Shown here: positions 6,336-14,307 of the stretch, piece by piece | Position numbering within the stretch: position 1 is the first letter of the stretch | Layout of the letters: every line of letters begins with the position of its first letter | Made by a program: the position numbers and the translations under genes | Assembly: GCA_934871445.1 (NCBI GenBank) | Contig: CAKXBD010000017.1 | Coordinates: 1-24,487, forward strand | Length of the DNA stretch: 24,487 nt | Direction of reading: 5' to 3' | From: an uncultured bacterium | GTDB lineage: Bacteria; Bacillota; Clostridia; Christensenellales; Borkfalkiaceae | The notes under the pieces: model-generated | The model's database searches: none | What the model saw: only the letters and a program-made list of their open reading frames with translations | Told to the model about the DNA's origin: nothing

Positions 6336-6569
6336 CTATTTGAGCACATTGAATTTTTTGACTCTGTCCGCCTCGAACGAAACCGTCACTTTGTAAACGC
6401 CGCGTTCGCAGACGATTTCCATATCGGGAAGGCCGTTTAGCTCGAAATATTCCCCGAACGTTTTGGCAAAATCTTGCAGGACGAGAGATTTACAACCGTC
6501 GCTCATAACCGATTTATCCGACTGAATGACATTGTTCGTGCGCGCGTAATTATCGTTGATTTTTCTCAT
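6336..6569 (-). CDS. Small protein downstream of minD, possible divergent MinE (77 aa)
   Basis: Not recognisable as MinE at first sight, but its layout fits. Residues 1-30 include an ARTNNVIQSDKSVMS stretch that parallels the MinD-contact segment of MinE (AR-x-RL ... DR-x-x-x-S). Residues 31-46 form a helix ending in FGEYFEL, like the MinE helix ending in Kyxxid. Two strands follow, MEIVCER (about 51-57) and YKVTVSFEADRV (about 60-70), with a basic C-terminus. MinE would be the topological factor that drives MinD oscillation and releases it from the membrane. The gene begins 12 bp after minD with GAGGGG before the ATG, so it is in the same operon. Length is slightly below usual MinE (about 85-90). 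The homology is inferred from position and pattern only; it could be an unrelated small protein. Confidence 0.5.
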   Translation of the reverse strand: MRKINDNYARTNNVIQSDKSVMSDGCKSLVLQDFAKTFGEYFELNGLPDMEIVCERGVYKVTVSFEADRVKKFNVLK

Positions 6570-6581
6570 ATTTCCCCTCTC

Positions 6582-7352
6582 TCAGAGTCCCTTTCGGAGC
6601 AAGCGGCGGATATTTCCGAATATACCCGTATACCGCCGTGTGACGTCGTACAGCCGCTGTTTTTCCGAGAGCAGATTGCCGGCCAGCAATTTGAACGCGC
6701 GGGTCTTATCCGAAAGGTTATGGAGAAATACGTCGTCCTCTTCGGGAAGGATTCCCAAGACGGGTGTTTTCAAAATCTCTTCGATTTCCTTGGGGGAAAG
6801 AATCTCACCCGAAAGAAGCATATCGCCCCGAACCATATTGATTACGACGGAAACGGAAGCGAGCTCGTAGCTCTTCAAGACGGTAATGACCTTATCCGCG
6901 TCGCGGAGCGCGGATATATGCGGCGTCGTCACGACCAAAGCCTCGTCCGCGGTCGCAACCGCGCGGTGAAAGCCTTCGTCGATCCCCGCGGGACAGTCGA
7001 TAAAGATAAAATCGAACTGTGGGGAAAGCGTGTCCAGCACCAATTTCACCGCCTGCGGAGAAATATACCGTTCCGGTGCGGAATGATTGCTGGCGAGAAT
7101 ATACAAATTTCCGAAATCGGGGTGACGGATGAGCGCCTGCTTTGCGCGGCACCGCCCCTCGATGACGTCCACAATATCATAGACGACGAGATTTTCCACT
7201 CCCGTCACCACGTCCATATTATTCAGCCCGAAATCGGTGTCGCAGAGTATGACTCTCTGTCCGCGCCGAGAAAGCTGTGCGCCGAGATTGGCGGCCACGG
7301 TCGTCTTGCCTACCCCGCCCTTGCCCGACGTTACCACGATTTTTCTTGCCAT
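6582..7352 (-). CDS. minD: Septum-site-determining ATPase MinD (256 aa)
   Basis: ParA/MinD-type P-loop ATPase that binds the membrane in its ATP form and positions the division septum. The deviant Walker A motif GKGGVGKTT with its signature Lys is at residues 10-18. Switch I is DFGLNNMDVV (about 40-49), and Walker B is FIFIDCPAGI. The extreme C-terminus GIFGNIRRLLRKGL is an amphipathic, basic helix of the kind that anchors MinD to lipid; this separates it from chromosome-partition ParA and from the nitrogenase-type relatives. GGGAGAG precedes the ATG. There is no minC beside it, and only the 77-residue gene follows. Length fits MinD (about 265). Confidence 0.93.
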   Translation of the reverse strand: MARKIVVTSGKGGVGKTTVAANLGAQLSRRGQRVILCDTDFGLNNMDVVTGVENLVVYDIVDVIEGRCRAKQALIRHPDFGNLYILASNHSAPERYISPQAVKLVLDTLSPQFDFIFIDCPAGIDEGFHRAVATADEALVVTTPHISALRDADKVITVLKSYELASVSVVINMVRGDMLLSGEILSPKEIEEILKTPVLGILPEEDDVFLHNLSDKTRAFKLLAGNLLSEKQRLYDVTRRYTGIFGNIRRLLRKGL

Positions 7353-7403
7353 ATGTACTTCTCTCCCTGCCGTTTTTCCGTATTGCTTTTTTCTGCAAGG
7401 ATA

Positions 7404-7412
7404 ATCATACCA
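7404..7412 (-). promoter_or_regulatory. Extended -10 promoter of minD
   Basis: On the minus strand, TGGTATGAT matches the extended -10 form TGnTATAAT, about 50 bases upstream of the minD ATG. No good -35 is visible at 17 bp, as expected for an extended -10 promoter. Confidence 0.5.
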
Positions 7413-7498
7413 TACGGCCGTGTGCTTTTTTTGTCATTTTTTCGGCTTTCTTCGGGGTTTTCGTCGAAGCCGCCCAAGAGCCGACCCAAACCGTTAAA

Positions 7499-7556
7499 GC
7501 CGCCGACGGGAACTGACCGCAACCGCCGAAACCTTCGACGGGCTCGGCGGCAACGG
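7499..7556 (-). terminator. GC-rich hairpins after the his operon (possible terminator)
   Basis: Immediately after the hisIE stop, GCCGCCGA on the minus strand (7544-7551) can pair with either of two downstream copies. One gives a close, interrupted stem (7517-7529) and the other a perfect 8-bp stem (TCGGCGGC, 7499-7506). The two folds exclude each other. Only CTTTAACGGTTT follows, so termination efficiency is unclear. Confidence 0.4.
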
Positions 7557-7558
7557 CT

Positions 7559-8197
7559 TTATTTATTGCGCTTATAGAGCTCCGAACAGACCTCCGACAG
7601 CTTCACGTCCTTCTCGCGCAAAAGCACCATCATGTGATACAGGAAGTCCGCCGCTTCGCCGATGACCTCCCCTTTATCGTCGTTCTTGGACGCGATGACG
7701 AGCTCCACCGCTTCTTCGCCCGCCTTCTTGGCGATTTTATCGATTCCGCGCGCGAACAGAAAGCTGGTATACGAGCCCTCCTCGGGATTCCGCTTTCTGT
7801 CGTCCACGATCCGCTGCAATTTGCCGAACATCTCCGCGCCGATTTGGTTATCCTCCCCCTTCACTTGTTCGGAGAAACAGGTATACGTACCCATATGGCA
7901 CGCCACGCCCTTCTGTTTGACCTTTAAAAGGATACAGTCTTTATCGCAGTCGAGATAAGCCGTAATCACCTTCTGGGTGTTGCCGCTCGTTTCGCCTTTC
8001 TTCCAGAGCGACTGCCGAGAACGGCTGTAATAGTGCGCGTACCCCGTGGAAAAGGTCTTTTCTACCGCTTCTCTATCCATATATGCCTGCATGAGCACTT
8101 CGCCGCTCTCGTAATCCTGTGCGATGGCACAGATAAGGCCCTTCTCGTCGAATTTCAATTCGTCCAAATTTACCTTCTTCGTTTTTGCATCAACCAT
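7559..8197 (-). CDS. hisIE: Bifunctional phosphoribosyl-AMP cyclohydrolase / phosphoribosyl-ATP pyrophosphohydrolase HisIE (212 aa)
   Basis: Catalyses steps 2 and 3 of histidine synthesis: hydrolysis of PR-ATP to PR-AMP (HisE part) and opening of the purine ring (HisI part). The N-terminal HisI domain (about 10-115) has SRSRQSLWKKGETSGN and the metal-binding cluster with DCDKDC and CHMGTYTCF. The C-terminal HisE domain (about 120-210) has FARGIDKIAKKAGEEAVELV and EAADFLYHMMVLL. The fusion and length are common. AGAGGAGG lies 6 bases before the ATG. It overlaps hisF by 8 bp and is the last gene of the operon. Confidence 0.96.
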   Translation of the reverse strand: MVDAKTKKVNLDELKFDEKGLICAIAQDYESGEVLMQAYMDREAVEKTFSTGYAHYYSRSRQSLWKKGETSGNTQKVITAYLDCDKDCILLKVKQKGVACHMGTYTCFSEQVKGEDNQIGAEMFGKLQRIVDDRKRNPEEGSYTSFLFARGIDKIAKKAGEEAVELVIASKNDDKGEVIGEAADFLYHMMVLLREKDVKLSEVCSELYKRNK

Positions 8198-8960
8198 GAT
8201 AACCTCCTCTGACGGAGATTCCCCGTTCCGACAAATAATTTTTCAGTTCCTTTATGCCGAGCTGCCCGAAATGGAACAGCGACGCCGCGAGAGCCGCGTC
8301 CGCTCCGCCTTCCTCCAAAATTTCGGCAAAATCCTGCTCTTTGCCCGCCCCGCCCGAGGCGATGACGGGAATATTCACGAGCGACGAAACCGCTTTCGTC
8401 AGCGGCACGTCGAAGCCCTCCTTAGTTCCGTCTCTGTCCATGCTGGTGAGGAGGATCTCCCCCGCGCCCAGCTTCTCCGCGCGGACGACCCATTCGAGGA
8501 CGTCTATCCCCGTATCGATGCGCCCCCCGTGCTTATAGACGTTCCATCCGCCGCGGCCGTTCGATTTCGCGTCCACCGCCAGCACCACGCATTGGCTGCC
8601 GAATTTCAGAGCCGCTTCCGAAAGCAGCGAAGGATTGTCCACCGCCGCGGAATTGACCGCGATTTTGTCCGCCCCGCAGGATAGGAGCGAAGAAAAGTCC
8701 TCCACCGAGGAAATTCCGCCGCCGACCGTCAGGGGAATAAACACCTGCTCGCTGGCGCGGGAGATGACGTCCAGCCGCGTCTTTCTGCCGTCCGAGCTCG
8801 CCGTGATGTCGAGAAAAACCAGCTCGTCCGCGCCCGCCGCGTTATACGTCTTTGCCGCCTCTACGGGGTCGCCCGCGTCCCGCAGGGACACGAAATTCAC
8901 TCCCTTGACCACTCTGCCGTCCTTGATGTCGAGACAGGGAATAATCCTTTTACAAAGCAT
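8190..8960 (-). CDS. hisF: Imidazole glycerol phosphate synthase cyclase subunit HisF (256 aa)
   Basis: TIM-barrel subunit that takes ammonia from HisH and converts PRFAR to imidazole glycerol phosphate and AICAR. The N-terminal CLDIKDGRVVKG carries catalytic Asp11, and AVDAKSNG carries the second catalytic residue at Asp130, exactly the canonical numbering. Phosphate-binding loops LTVGGGI and IASGGAG are present. Length is standard (about 253). It overlaps hisA upstream by 11 bp and hisIE downstream by 8 bp, so translation of the three is probably coupled. Confidence 0.97.
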   Translation of the reverse strand: MLCKRIIPCLDIKDGRVVKGVNFVSLRDAGDPVEAAKTYNAAGADELVFLDITASSDGRKTRLDVISRASEQVFIPLTVGGGISSVEDFSSLLSCGADKIAVNSAAVDNPSLLSEAALKFGSQCVVLAVDAKSNGRGGWNVYKHGGRIDTGIDVLEWVVRAEKLGAGEILLTSMDRDGTKEGFDVPLTKAVSSLVNIPVIASGGAGKEQDFAEILEEGGADAALAASLFHFGQLGIKELKNYLSERGISVRGGYHG

Positions 8961-9678
8961 CTTCTCCGCCCCCTTTGAAACGGGCGACCGCTTCCTTCAA
9001 ATCTATCTTTCCCTCGTAAATCGAACGCCCCAAAACAGCGCCGTAAACGCCCTCTGACGCGAGCTTTTCGAGGTCCGACAGGGAGGCTATCCCCCCCGAC
9101 GCAATCGTTTTAAGGCCCGTTTTACGGCTCAATTCGGCCGTTTCCTTCGCCGCAACGCCCGAAAGAGCTCCGTCGCGGGAAACGTCCGTGAAAACGCAGT
9201 ATTTCACGCCGAGCGAACGCGCCCGTTTCCCGAACGCCTCGCCCGTCTCCTTTCCCGTTTCCGTCCAGCCCTTGACGGAAAGAAAGCCGTTGCGACAATC
9301 TATTCCCGCGACGATTTTTTCTCCGAAGCGGGCGACAGCTGCCTCGAAAAGCGCGGGGTCGGTATGACATACCGTGCCGAGGACGACGCGGGAAACGCCC
9401 GTTTCGAGGCGACTTTCGATTTCCTCCATCGTGCGGAGCCCGCCGCCGCTTTGGACTTTGATTCCCAAGGCGACGATTTCGGACAGAATTTTATCCGCGC
9501 GGCTTCCGCCGTCGAACGCGCCGTCGAGGTCCACGACGTGGAGCCATTCCGCGCCCGCGTCCCGCCACCGTTTCGCCCTGTCGAGCGGGAGTCCGTAATC
9601 CGTGACGAGCTCCCTTTTTCCGTACAGGAGCCGCACCGCGCGGCCGCCTAAAATATCGATTGCGGGAAACAGTTTCAT
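8950..9678 (-). CDS. hisA: ProFAR isomerase HisA (242 aa)
   Basis: Phosphoribosylformimino-AICAR ribotide isomerase, an Amadori-type rearrangement in a TIM barrel. AIDILGGRAVRL carries Asp8, and GIDCRNG carries the second catalytic Asp (127). Phosphate loops SGGGL and ASGGI are present. The frame is open for 46 more codons upstream, but those overlap hisH and look like its antiphase translation. ATG at 9678 begins MKLFPAID like the family, overlaps the hisH stop as ATGA, and has AGGGGGTG a few bases upstream. Length fits (about 240). Confidence 0.96.
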   Translation of the reverse strand: MKLFPAIDILGGRAVRLLYGKRELVTDYGLPLDRAKRWRDAGAEWLHVVDLDGAFDGGSRADKILSEIVALGIKVQSGGGLRTMEEIESRLETGVSRVVLGTVCHTDPALFEAAVARFGEKIVAGIDCRNGFLSVKGWTETGKETGEAFGKRARSLGVKYCVFTDVSRDGALSGVAAKETAELSRKTGLKTIASGGIASLSDLEKLASEGVYGAVLGRSIYEGKIDLKEAVARFKGGGEDAL

Positions 9679-10280
9679 GCCTTCACCCCCTTGACGGAAA
9701 GAAAATTTTTGAGGAGTCTGAGCCCCGCGTCCCCGCTCTTTTCGGGGTGGAACTGCACGCCGTAGACGTTTTGCCCGTTCCAGACCGCCGCCGCGTACCG
9801 CACGCCGTATTCGCATTTCGCTATCGTGTCAAAGTCTCCCGCCGCCGCGTAATAGCTATGGACGAAATAGAACTCGCTCCCTTCTTCAAGCCCTTCAAAG
9901 AGCGGAGAACGGAGGGAAAAGACGCTGTTCCAGCCGATTTGGGGTACTTTTCCCGACGAAAAGCGGACGACGTCGCCGCGGCAGAAGCCGAGCCCCGTAT
10001 TCTCTCCGTCCTCGAACGAGCGTTCCAGCAAAAACTGCATGCCGAGGCAGATGCCCAGCACGGGCGTATCCTTCGCGCGGGATTTGACGTAAATATCCAG
10101 TCCGCGCGCTCTCAAAGCCGCCATTCCCTGTCCGAAAGAACCGACTCCCGGCAAAATCAGGCGGTCGCAGGTATCCAAAGCGGAAGTTTCCGAGGAAATC
10201 TCCGCGCGTTCGCCCAAAAATTCAAACGCTTTCTGCACCGAGCGGAGATTGCCCATTCCGTAATCGACAATCCCCGTCAT
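9675..10280 (-). CDS. hisH: Imidazole glycerol phosphate synthase glutaminase subunit HisH (201 aa)
   Basis: Class I glutamine amidotransferase that supplies ammonia to HisF. The catalytic triad is visible: nucleophile Cys78 in GICLGMQ, and His178 with Glu180 in VQFHPEKS. The N-terminal IVDYGMGNLRSV and the LPGVGSFG oxyanion region are typical. The start overlaps the hisB stop as ATGA with AAAGGAG just upstream, and its own stop overlaps the hisA start in the same way. Length is standard. Confidence 0.97.
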   Translation of the reverse strand: MTGIVDYGMGNLRSVQKAFEFLGERAEISSETSALDTCDRLILPGVGSFGQGMAALRARGLDIYVKSRAKDTPVLGICLGMQFLLERSFEDGENTGLGFCRGDVVRFSSGKVPQIGWNSVFSLRSPLFEGLEEGSEFYFVHSYYAAAGDFDTIAKCEYGVRYAAAVWNGQNVYGVQFHPEKSGDAGLRLLKNFLSVKGVKA

Positions 10281-10867
10281 TCGAGCACTCCTTTCGACGA
10301 AGGAATCTTATCCGACGTGACCGCGACGGCTTTCTTTATACACCTTCCCAGCGCCTTGAACACCGCCTCCGCTTCGTGGTGGCGGTTGCCGCCTTTCAGC
10401 ATCTTCACATAGGCGTTCACTCCGCCGCGGTAGCAGAACGCCCGCAAAAATTCCTCTACGAGCTCCAAGTCGAACGTGCCGCATTTTCCGTTTGCAAGGT
10501 CGGGACAATCGAAGGAGAGATACCCCCGCCCGCTCAGATCCACCGCCACGAGCGCCGCCGTTTCGTCCATCGGCACTACGCAGTCGGCAAAGCGCTCGAT
10601 GCCCTTCCTATCGCCCAGCGCTTCGCGGAAGGTCTCGCCCAAGGCGATGGCGACGTCCTCCGTCGAATGATGGGCGTCCACCTCCGTATCCCCGCGGCAT
10701 ACGACGGATAAATTGATTCCCGAATGCGTCTTGAACAAATCGAGCATGTGATTCAAAAATCCCACGCCGCTGTCCACGGCGCCCGCGCCCTCTCCGTCCA
10801 AATCCAGCGAGAGGAATATTTCCGTCTCGTTCGTCCTTCTCTTTGTTTCCGCTTCCCTGCGTCTCAT
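10277..10867 (-). CDS. hisB: Imidazoleglycerol-phosphate dehydratase HisB (196 aa)
   Basis: Mn2+-dependent dehydratase making imidazole acetol phosphate. The two metal-binding motifs are present: DAHHSTED (64-71) and RHHEAEA (162-168), each from one half of the duplicated fold. Length (196) shows this is the monofunctional form without the histidinol-phosphatase domain found in enterobacterial HisB, so the phosphatase must be encoded elsewhere. AAAGGAGGT lies 8 bases before the ATG. Confidence 0.97.
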   Translation of the reverse strand: MRRREAETKRRTNETEIFLSLDLDGEGAGAVDSGVGFLNHMLDLFKTHSGINLSVVCRGDTEVDAHHSTEDVAIALGETFREALGDRKGIERFADCVVPMDETAALVAVDLSGRGYLSFDCPDLANGKCGTFDLELVEEFLRAFCYRGGVNAYVKMLKGGNRHHEAEAVFKALGRCIKKAVAVTSDKIPSSKGVLE

Positions 10868-10892
10868 GACGTCCGACCTCCTTTTGAAAAAC

Positions 10893-12167
10893 TCAACGCT
10901 TTTTCAGCCTTATTTTCACCGCATTGGCATGCGCGTATAATCCCTCGTTCTCCGCCAGACGGACGATGTCCTCCCCGTCCGCCTTCAACGCTTCCGCCGA
11001 ATAGCGGATAACGCTCATCTTCCGGCAGAACGTGTCCCTGTTCAACACTTCGAAAAAACGCGCCGAACCGCCCGTGGGCAGAATGTGGTCGGGGCCCGCA
11101 AAGTAGTCCCCTACCGGCTCGGGCGTGCATCCGCCCAAAAAGACCGCGCCCGCGTTATGAATAAGCGGCAAAAGTCCCTCGGGGTCCCGCGTGTAAATTT
11201 CGAGGTGCTCGGGCGCGATTTTATCCGCGAGCGCCGCCGCTTCCTTCAAGTCCTTCACGACGACGATTCCGCCGCCGTGCTCCAAAGAATATTCCGCGAT
11301 TTCCTTTCTGGGAAGAAGCGCGCACTGACGCGCGGTTTCCGCCGCCAGAATATCCGCGAATACTTCGTCGTCCGTCAGCACGATCGAGCGGGAACGCCTG
11401 TCGTGCTCCGCCTGAGAAAGCATGTCCGCAGCCACATATGCCGCATTCGCCCCGCCGTCCGCGATAATGAGGATTTCGCTCGGCCCCGCCAGCATATCTA
11501 TCCCGACCTGACCGTAAACCTCCTTTTTCGCAAGCGTCACGTAAATATTCCCCGGCCCCGCCACGACGTCGACTTTCGGGACGCTCTCGCTGCCGCAGGC
11601 AAACGCCGCCACCGCCTGCGCTCCGCCCATTTTGAACACCGCCTCCACGCCGCATTCCTTCGCCGCCACCAGCGTCGCGGGATGAATTTTTCCGTCTTTC
11701 GCGGGCGTCGCCATATAAATGTGCTTTACCCCCGCCGCCTTCGCGGGCAGAACGCCCATCAAAACCGAAGAAAACAACGGCGCAGTGCCTCCGGGGACAT
11801 AAATGCCCGCGCGCTCCACCGGACGCAATACGTAACCCGTCGTCCTGCCCGTTTCGTCCGTGCGGACGTCTCCTTCCGTCGCTCCGCGGGAATGATATTC
11901 CAAAATCCGCTCCTTCGCGCGGCGGAGAGAAGAGAGTAGATCGGGCTCTATCGCCGCATACGCCTTCGAAAACTCCTCCTCGCCCACTCGGAAGGTGTCT
12001 TTCGTAAGGCGGGTGCCGTCGAATTTTTCCTCATAGCCGAATATCGCTTCGTCGCCGCGTCGGCGAACGTCGTCGACGATTTTCCGCACCGTCTCCGCCG
12101 CTTCCGCGTCGTCGAAATTACTCCGCTTCAAAAGTTCGCCGCAATTTTCGGCCGTATAAATTTTCAT
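10893..12167 (-). CDS. hisD: Histidinol dehydrogenase HisD (424 aa)
   Basis: NAD-dependent enzyme catalysing the last two oxidations, histidinol to histidine. Family motifs: YVPGGTAPLFSSVLM, VVAGPGNIYVTLAKK, DMLAGPSEILIIAD, DMLSQAEHD (Zn-binding Gln/His region), the catalytic-base region APEHLEIY, and GPDHILPTGG. The frame extends 16 codons further upstream to 12215, but ATG 12167 is chosen because AGGAGA lies 8 bases before it and MKIYTAEN fits the family N-terminus. Length is standard (about 430). The hisB start is 25 bp downstream. Confidence 0.96.
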   Translation of the reverse strand: MKIYTAENCGELLKRSNFDDAEAAETVRKIVDDVRRRGDEAIFGYEEKFDGTRLTKDTFRVGEEEFSKAYAAIEPDLLSSLRRAKERILEYHSRGATEGDVRTDETGRTTGYVLRPVERAGIYVPGGTAPLFSSVLMGVLPAKAAGVKHIYMATPAKDGKIHPATLVAAKECGVEAVFKMGGAQAVAAFACGSESVPKVDVVAGPGNIYVTLAKKEVYGQVGIDMLAGPSEILIIADGGANAAYVAADMLSQAEHDRRSRSIVLTDDEVFADILAAETARQCALLPRKEIAEYSLEHGGGIVVVKDLKEAAALADKIAPEHLEIYTRDPEGLLPLIHNAGAVFLGGCTPEPVGDYFAGPDHILPTGGSARFFEVLNRDTFCRKMSVIRYSAEALKADGEDIVRLAENEGLYAHANAVKIRLKKR

Positions 12168-12385
12168 GACGAAATCTCCTCTTTTGATTTTGAAAAACAG
12201 TTTTATGTCGGACAACGGAAACAGGGAGCCGTAAAAACCTGTCAGATGAGCGCCGTGCCGTTTCGGGAAATAGATACGAACGAGACAAGGAACATGCGGA
12301 TTTCCGACGGGGAGTTTACTTTGCGTAAATGACTCGAGGAAAACGCAAATGTGACGCAGTATCGCGAAGTATATATTTTCCGAAA
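12168..12385 (-). other. 218-bp spacer inside the his operon
   Basis: This is the only large gap in an otherwise tightly packed operon, between the hisG stop and the hisD start. It has no open frame of note and no convincing promoter or terminator. It holds a small inverted repeat (TTTAC at 12315, GTAAA at 12325) and a short AACAGGG/CCTGT stem nearer hisD. It could hold an internal promoter, an RNA processing site, or the scar of a lost gene. Confidence 0.5.
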
Positions 12386-13009
12386 CTATCCGACGATTGC
12401 TTTCATTCTGTCTATAATCGGCAAAATCACGTCCGCCTTCCTCTTCAAGCTGACTTTATTCACCACCAGCCGCGCGGAGACGTCGAATACCTCCTCCAAG
12501 ACCGCCAGCCCGTTTGCCCGAAGCGTCGAACCCGTCTGCACTACGTCGAAAATCACGTCCGAAAGCCCCGTGACGGGCGCGAGCTCGATAGAGCCGTTCA
12601 ACGGAATGATTTCCACGTCCTCGCCGCGTCCCGCGTACAGCTTCCGCGCGGTATGCACGTATTTCGTCGCTACCCGAAGGTGCGGGTTAGTCAAAAGCTC
12701 CTTCTTCTCGGGATAGCCCGCCACGCACAGTTTACACGGCTCGAATTTCAAATCCAGCATTTCGTACAGATCTTTCTCGTGTTCGAGAAGGGTGTCCTTT
12801 CCGACGATTCCCATATCCGCTATCCCGTATTCCACATACGTGGGAACGTCCGACGGCTTCACTAAAAAGAACGAGAATTTTTTATCCGCGCTTTCCAGCA
12901 CCAGCTTCCGCGTGTCCGAAAAGACGACCGACGCATCGATACCGCATTTTTCAAAGAGCTCCGCGCTCTCGTTCGCCAGCCTGCCCTTTGCGAGCGCCAC
13001 CGTAATCAT
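12386..13009 (-). CDS. hisG: ATP phosphoribosyltransferase catalytic subunit HisG, short form (207 aa)
   Basis: First step of histidine synthesis, joining ATP and PRPP; the pathway control point. The N-terminus TVALAKGRL is characteristic, and the PRPP loop is DVVQTGSTLRANGL. At 207 residues it lacks the C-terminal ACT-like regulatory domain of long HisG, so it needs HisZ, which is encoded directly upstream. The frame opens 13 codons earlier, but ATG 13009 overlaps the hisZ stop as ATGA, with GGGGGTG upstream, and matches the family start. Confidence 0.96.
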   Translation of the reverse strand: MITVALAKGRLANESAELFEKCGIDASVVFSDTRKLVLESADKKFSFFLVKPSDVPTYVEYGIADMGIVGKDTLLEHEKDLYEMLDLKFEPCKLCVAGYPEKKELLTNPHLRVATKYVHTARKLYAGRGEDVEIIPLNGSIELAPVTGLSDVIFDVVQTGSTLRANGLAVLEEVFDVSARLVVNKVSLKRKADVILPIIDRMKAIVG

Positions 13010-14196
13010 AAGCGTTTCACCCCCTCTTTCTCCGCGACGAGAACGCATTTCGCGTTTCTCTCCTCCGCATAGCGTATTCCCTCTTTCTCGCTTCCCGTAT
13101 ATAAATCGGCGGTCTTTCCCTCCCCCGTTAAACGGAGGTACTCCCTGTATGCCGTCGCCTCGGCGCCTTCCTTTGCCACGATGACCGCGTCGGGCGCGGG
13201 GAGCTTTTCCACCTTTCCCTTGCTTTCCAGCGCCATGAGAATGCGCTTCAAGCCCATGGCGAACCCCACGGCGGGGATATGTTTCCCGAAATCGTCCGCG
13301 AGATAATCGTAGCGGCCGCCGCTCAGGACGGGCGCGCCCAGAGCGCCCGTCAGTCCCGTAAAGACGATTCCCGAATAATAGGACAGGCTCTTGACCGTTC
13401 CCAAATCGAGAGAGACGTATTTTTCCAAACCGAATTCTTTGAGGAGCGCATGCACCTTTTTGAGATGTTCGAGAGCGGAAAGCGCGCCCTTATCTTCCGT
13501 CAGCTTCTCCGCGCGGGAGAATACCTCCTCCCCGCCGAACAGCGACGGGAGAGAGAGCAGAGCCTCCGCCGCGCGGCCGTCCACTCCCACTTCCTTCAAG
13601 GCGAGCATCGTACCCACCGAGTCCTTGGCGTTGATGGAAACGCGGACCTTTTCCGTATACTCCTCATTCACGCCCAACCCCGAAAGCAGGCCCTTGAAAA
13701 ATCCGACGTGCCCCACGTCTACCGTGAAATCGTCGAGTCCCGTCTCCTTCATGCACTCCACGGCGAACGCGATCGCCTGTGCGTCGGAAAAAGCCCCGCT
13801 TACGCCCAAAAATTCCACGCCCGCCTGCAAGTACCCGCGGCGGGACATGTTTCCCGCCGTCTCCGCGTTGTTCCAGACCTCCGAAACGTATGCGAAGCGC
13901 CCCGAAGGGCCTTTGAGCTTCGTCGCCGCAATCCGCGCCACCGCGAGCGTCATATCGGGGCGGAGCACTAACAGCGAGCCGTCGCCGTCCGTCATCTTAA
14001 ACATTTGGCTCTGCGGGATACGGTTGCGGATTTCCGCAAACGTATCGTAATATTCGATGGCGGAGCTCTCCACGAACCGACAGCCCGCCAGACGAAATTT
14101 ATTTTTCAGTTTTTCCGTAAGCAGGGAAACGTTGTAGTAGTCTTCGGGCAGCAAATCCTGCACGCCCGCAGGCAATTTATAATGATTCATACGCAA
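13006..14196 (-). CDS. hisZ: ATP phosphoribosyltransferase regulatory subunit HisZ (396 aa)
   Basis: HisRS-like paralogue that binds histidine and controls short-form HisG. The class II synthetase fold is recognisable: GVQDLLPED, a motif 2-like FKMTDGDGSLLVLRPDMTLAVAR and YVSEVWNN, and a motif 3-like AVGFAMGLKRILMAL. It lacks the intact HisRS signature boxes and full anticodon domain, although the C-terminal 65 residues (PDAVIVAKEG ... KCVLVAEKEG) look like a shortened anticodon-binding domain. The start is ambiguous: TTG 14196 has GAGGAG 9 bases upstream, while the in-frame ATG 14190 is 15 bases from it; spacing favours TTG. It is first in the operon, and its leader is only about a dozen bases. 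Confidence 0.93.
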   Translation of the reverse strand: MRMNHYKLPAGVQDLLPEDYYNVSLLTEKLKNKFRLAGCRFVESSAIEYYDTFAEIRNRIPQSQMFKMTDGDGSLLVLRPDMTLAVARIAATKLKGPSGRFAYVSEVWNNAETAGNMSRRGYLQAGVEFLGVSGAFSDAQAIAFAVECMKETGLDDFTVDVGHVGFFKGLLSGLGVNEEYTEKVRVSINAKDSVGTMLALKEVGVDGRAAEALLSLPSLFGGEEVFSRAEKLTEDKGALSALEHLKKVHALLKEFGLEKYVSLDLGTVKSLSYYSGIVFTGLTGALGAPVLSGGRYDYLADDFGKHIPAVGFAMGLKRILMALESKGKVEKLPAPDAVIVAKEGAEATAYREYLRLTGEGKTADLYTGSEKEGIRYAEERNAKCVLVAEKEGVKRL

Positions 14197-14214
14197 TAAT
14201 TAAACTCCTCTTTC

Positions 14215-14243
14215 ATTATACTACAAAATCCGCGTTTCGTCAA
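14215..14243 (-). promoter_or_regulatory. SigA-type promoter of the his operon
   Basis: On the minus strand, TTGACG (14238-14243) and perfect TATAAT (14215-14220) are separated by 17 bp. The predicted start is near 14208, so the ribosome site lies almost at the 5' end of the mRNA. No T-box, leader peptide or attenuator can fit. Control must be at initiation or by feedback on HisZ/HisG. Confidence 0.87.
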
Positions 14244-14253
14244 TGTTTATACA

Positions 14254-14290
14254 AAGAAAAAAGCCGCGGAACGCAAAACTTTTCCGCGGC
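14254..14290 (-). terminator. Rho-independent terminator of recG
   Basis: GCCGCGGAA on the minus strand (14282-14290) pairs perfectly with TTCCGCGGC (14263-14271) over a 10-base loop, followed by TTTTTTCTTTG. It lies 18 bp past the recG stop and ends just upstream of the his promoter. Confidence 0.9.
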
Positions 14291-14307
14291 CCGCGGCGTC
14301 GCCGATT

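Noticed and set aside
5908..6349. Several overlapping open frames on both strands with Arg-Thr-Asn-Gly or Val-Arg-Ser-Pro repeats
   Set aside because: They are a by-product of the 4-bp tandem repeat, which leaves every frame open. None has a ribosome site or a non-repeat domain.
9679..9816. 46-residue N-terminal extension of hisA
   Set aside because: It overlaps hisH entirely, and the family start MKLFPAID with its ribosome site is at 9678.
10277..10867. Bifunctional HisB with histidinol-phosphatase domain
   Set aside because: The protein is only 196 residues and contains the dehydratase domain alone.
14197..14214. T-box or histidine attenuator before hisZ
   Set aside because: The promoter lies directly next to the ribosome site, so no leader structure fits.
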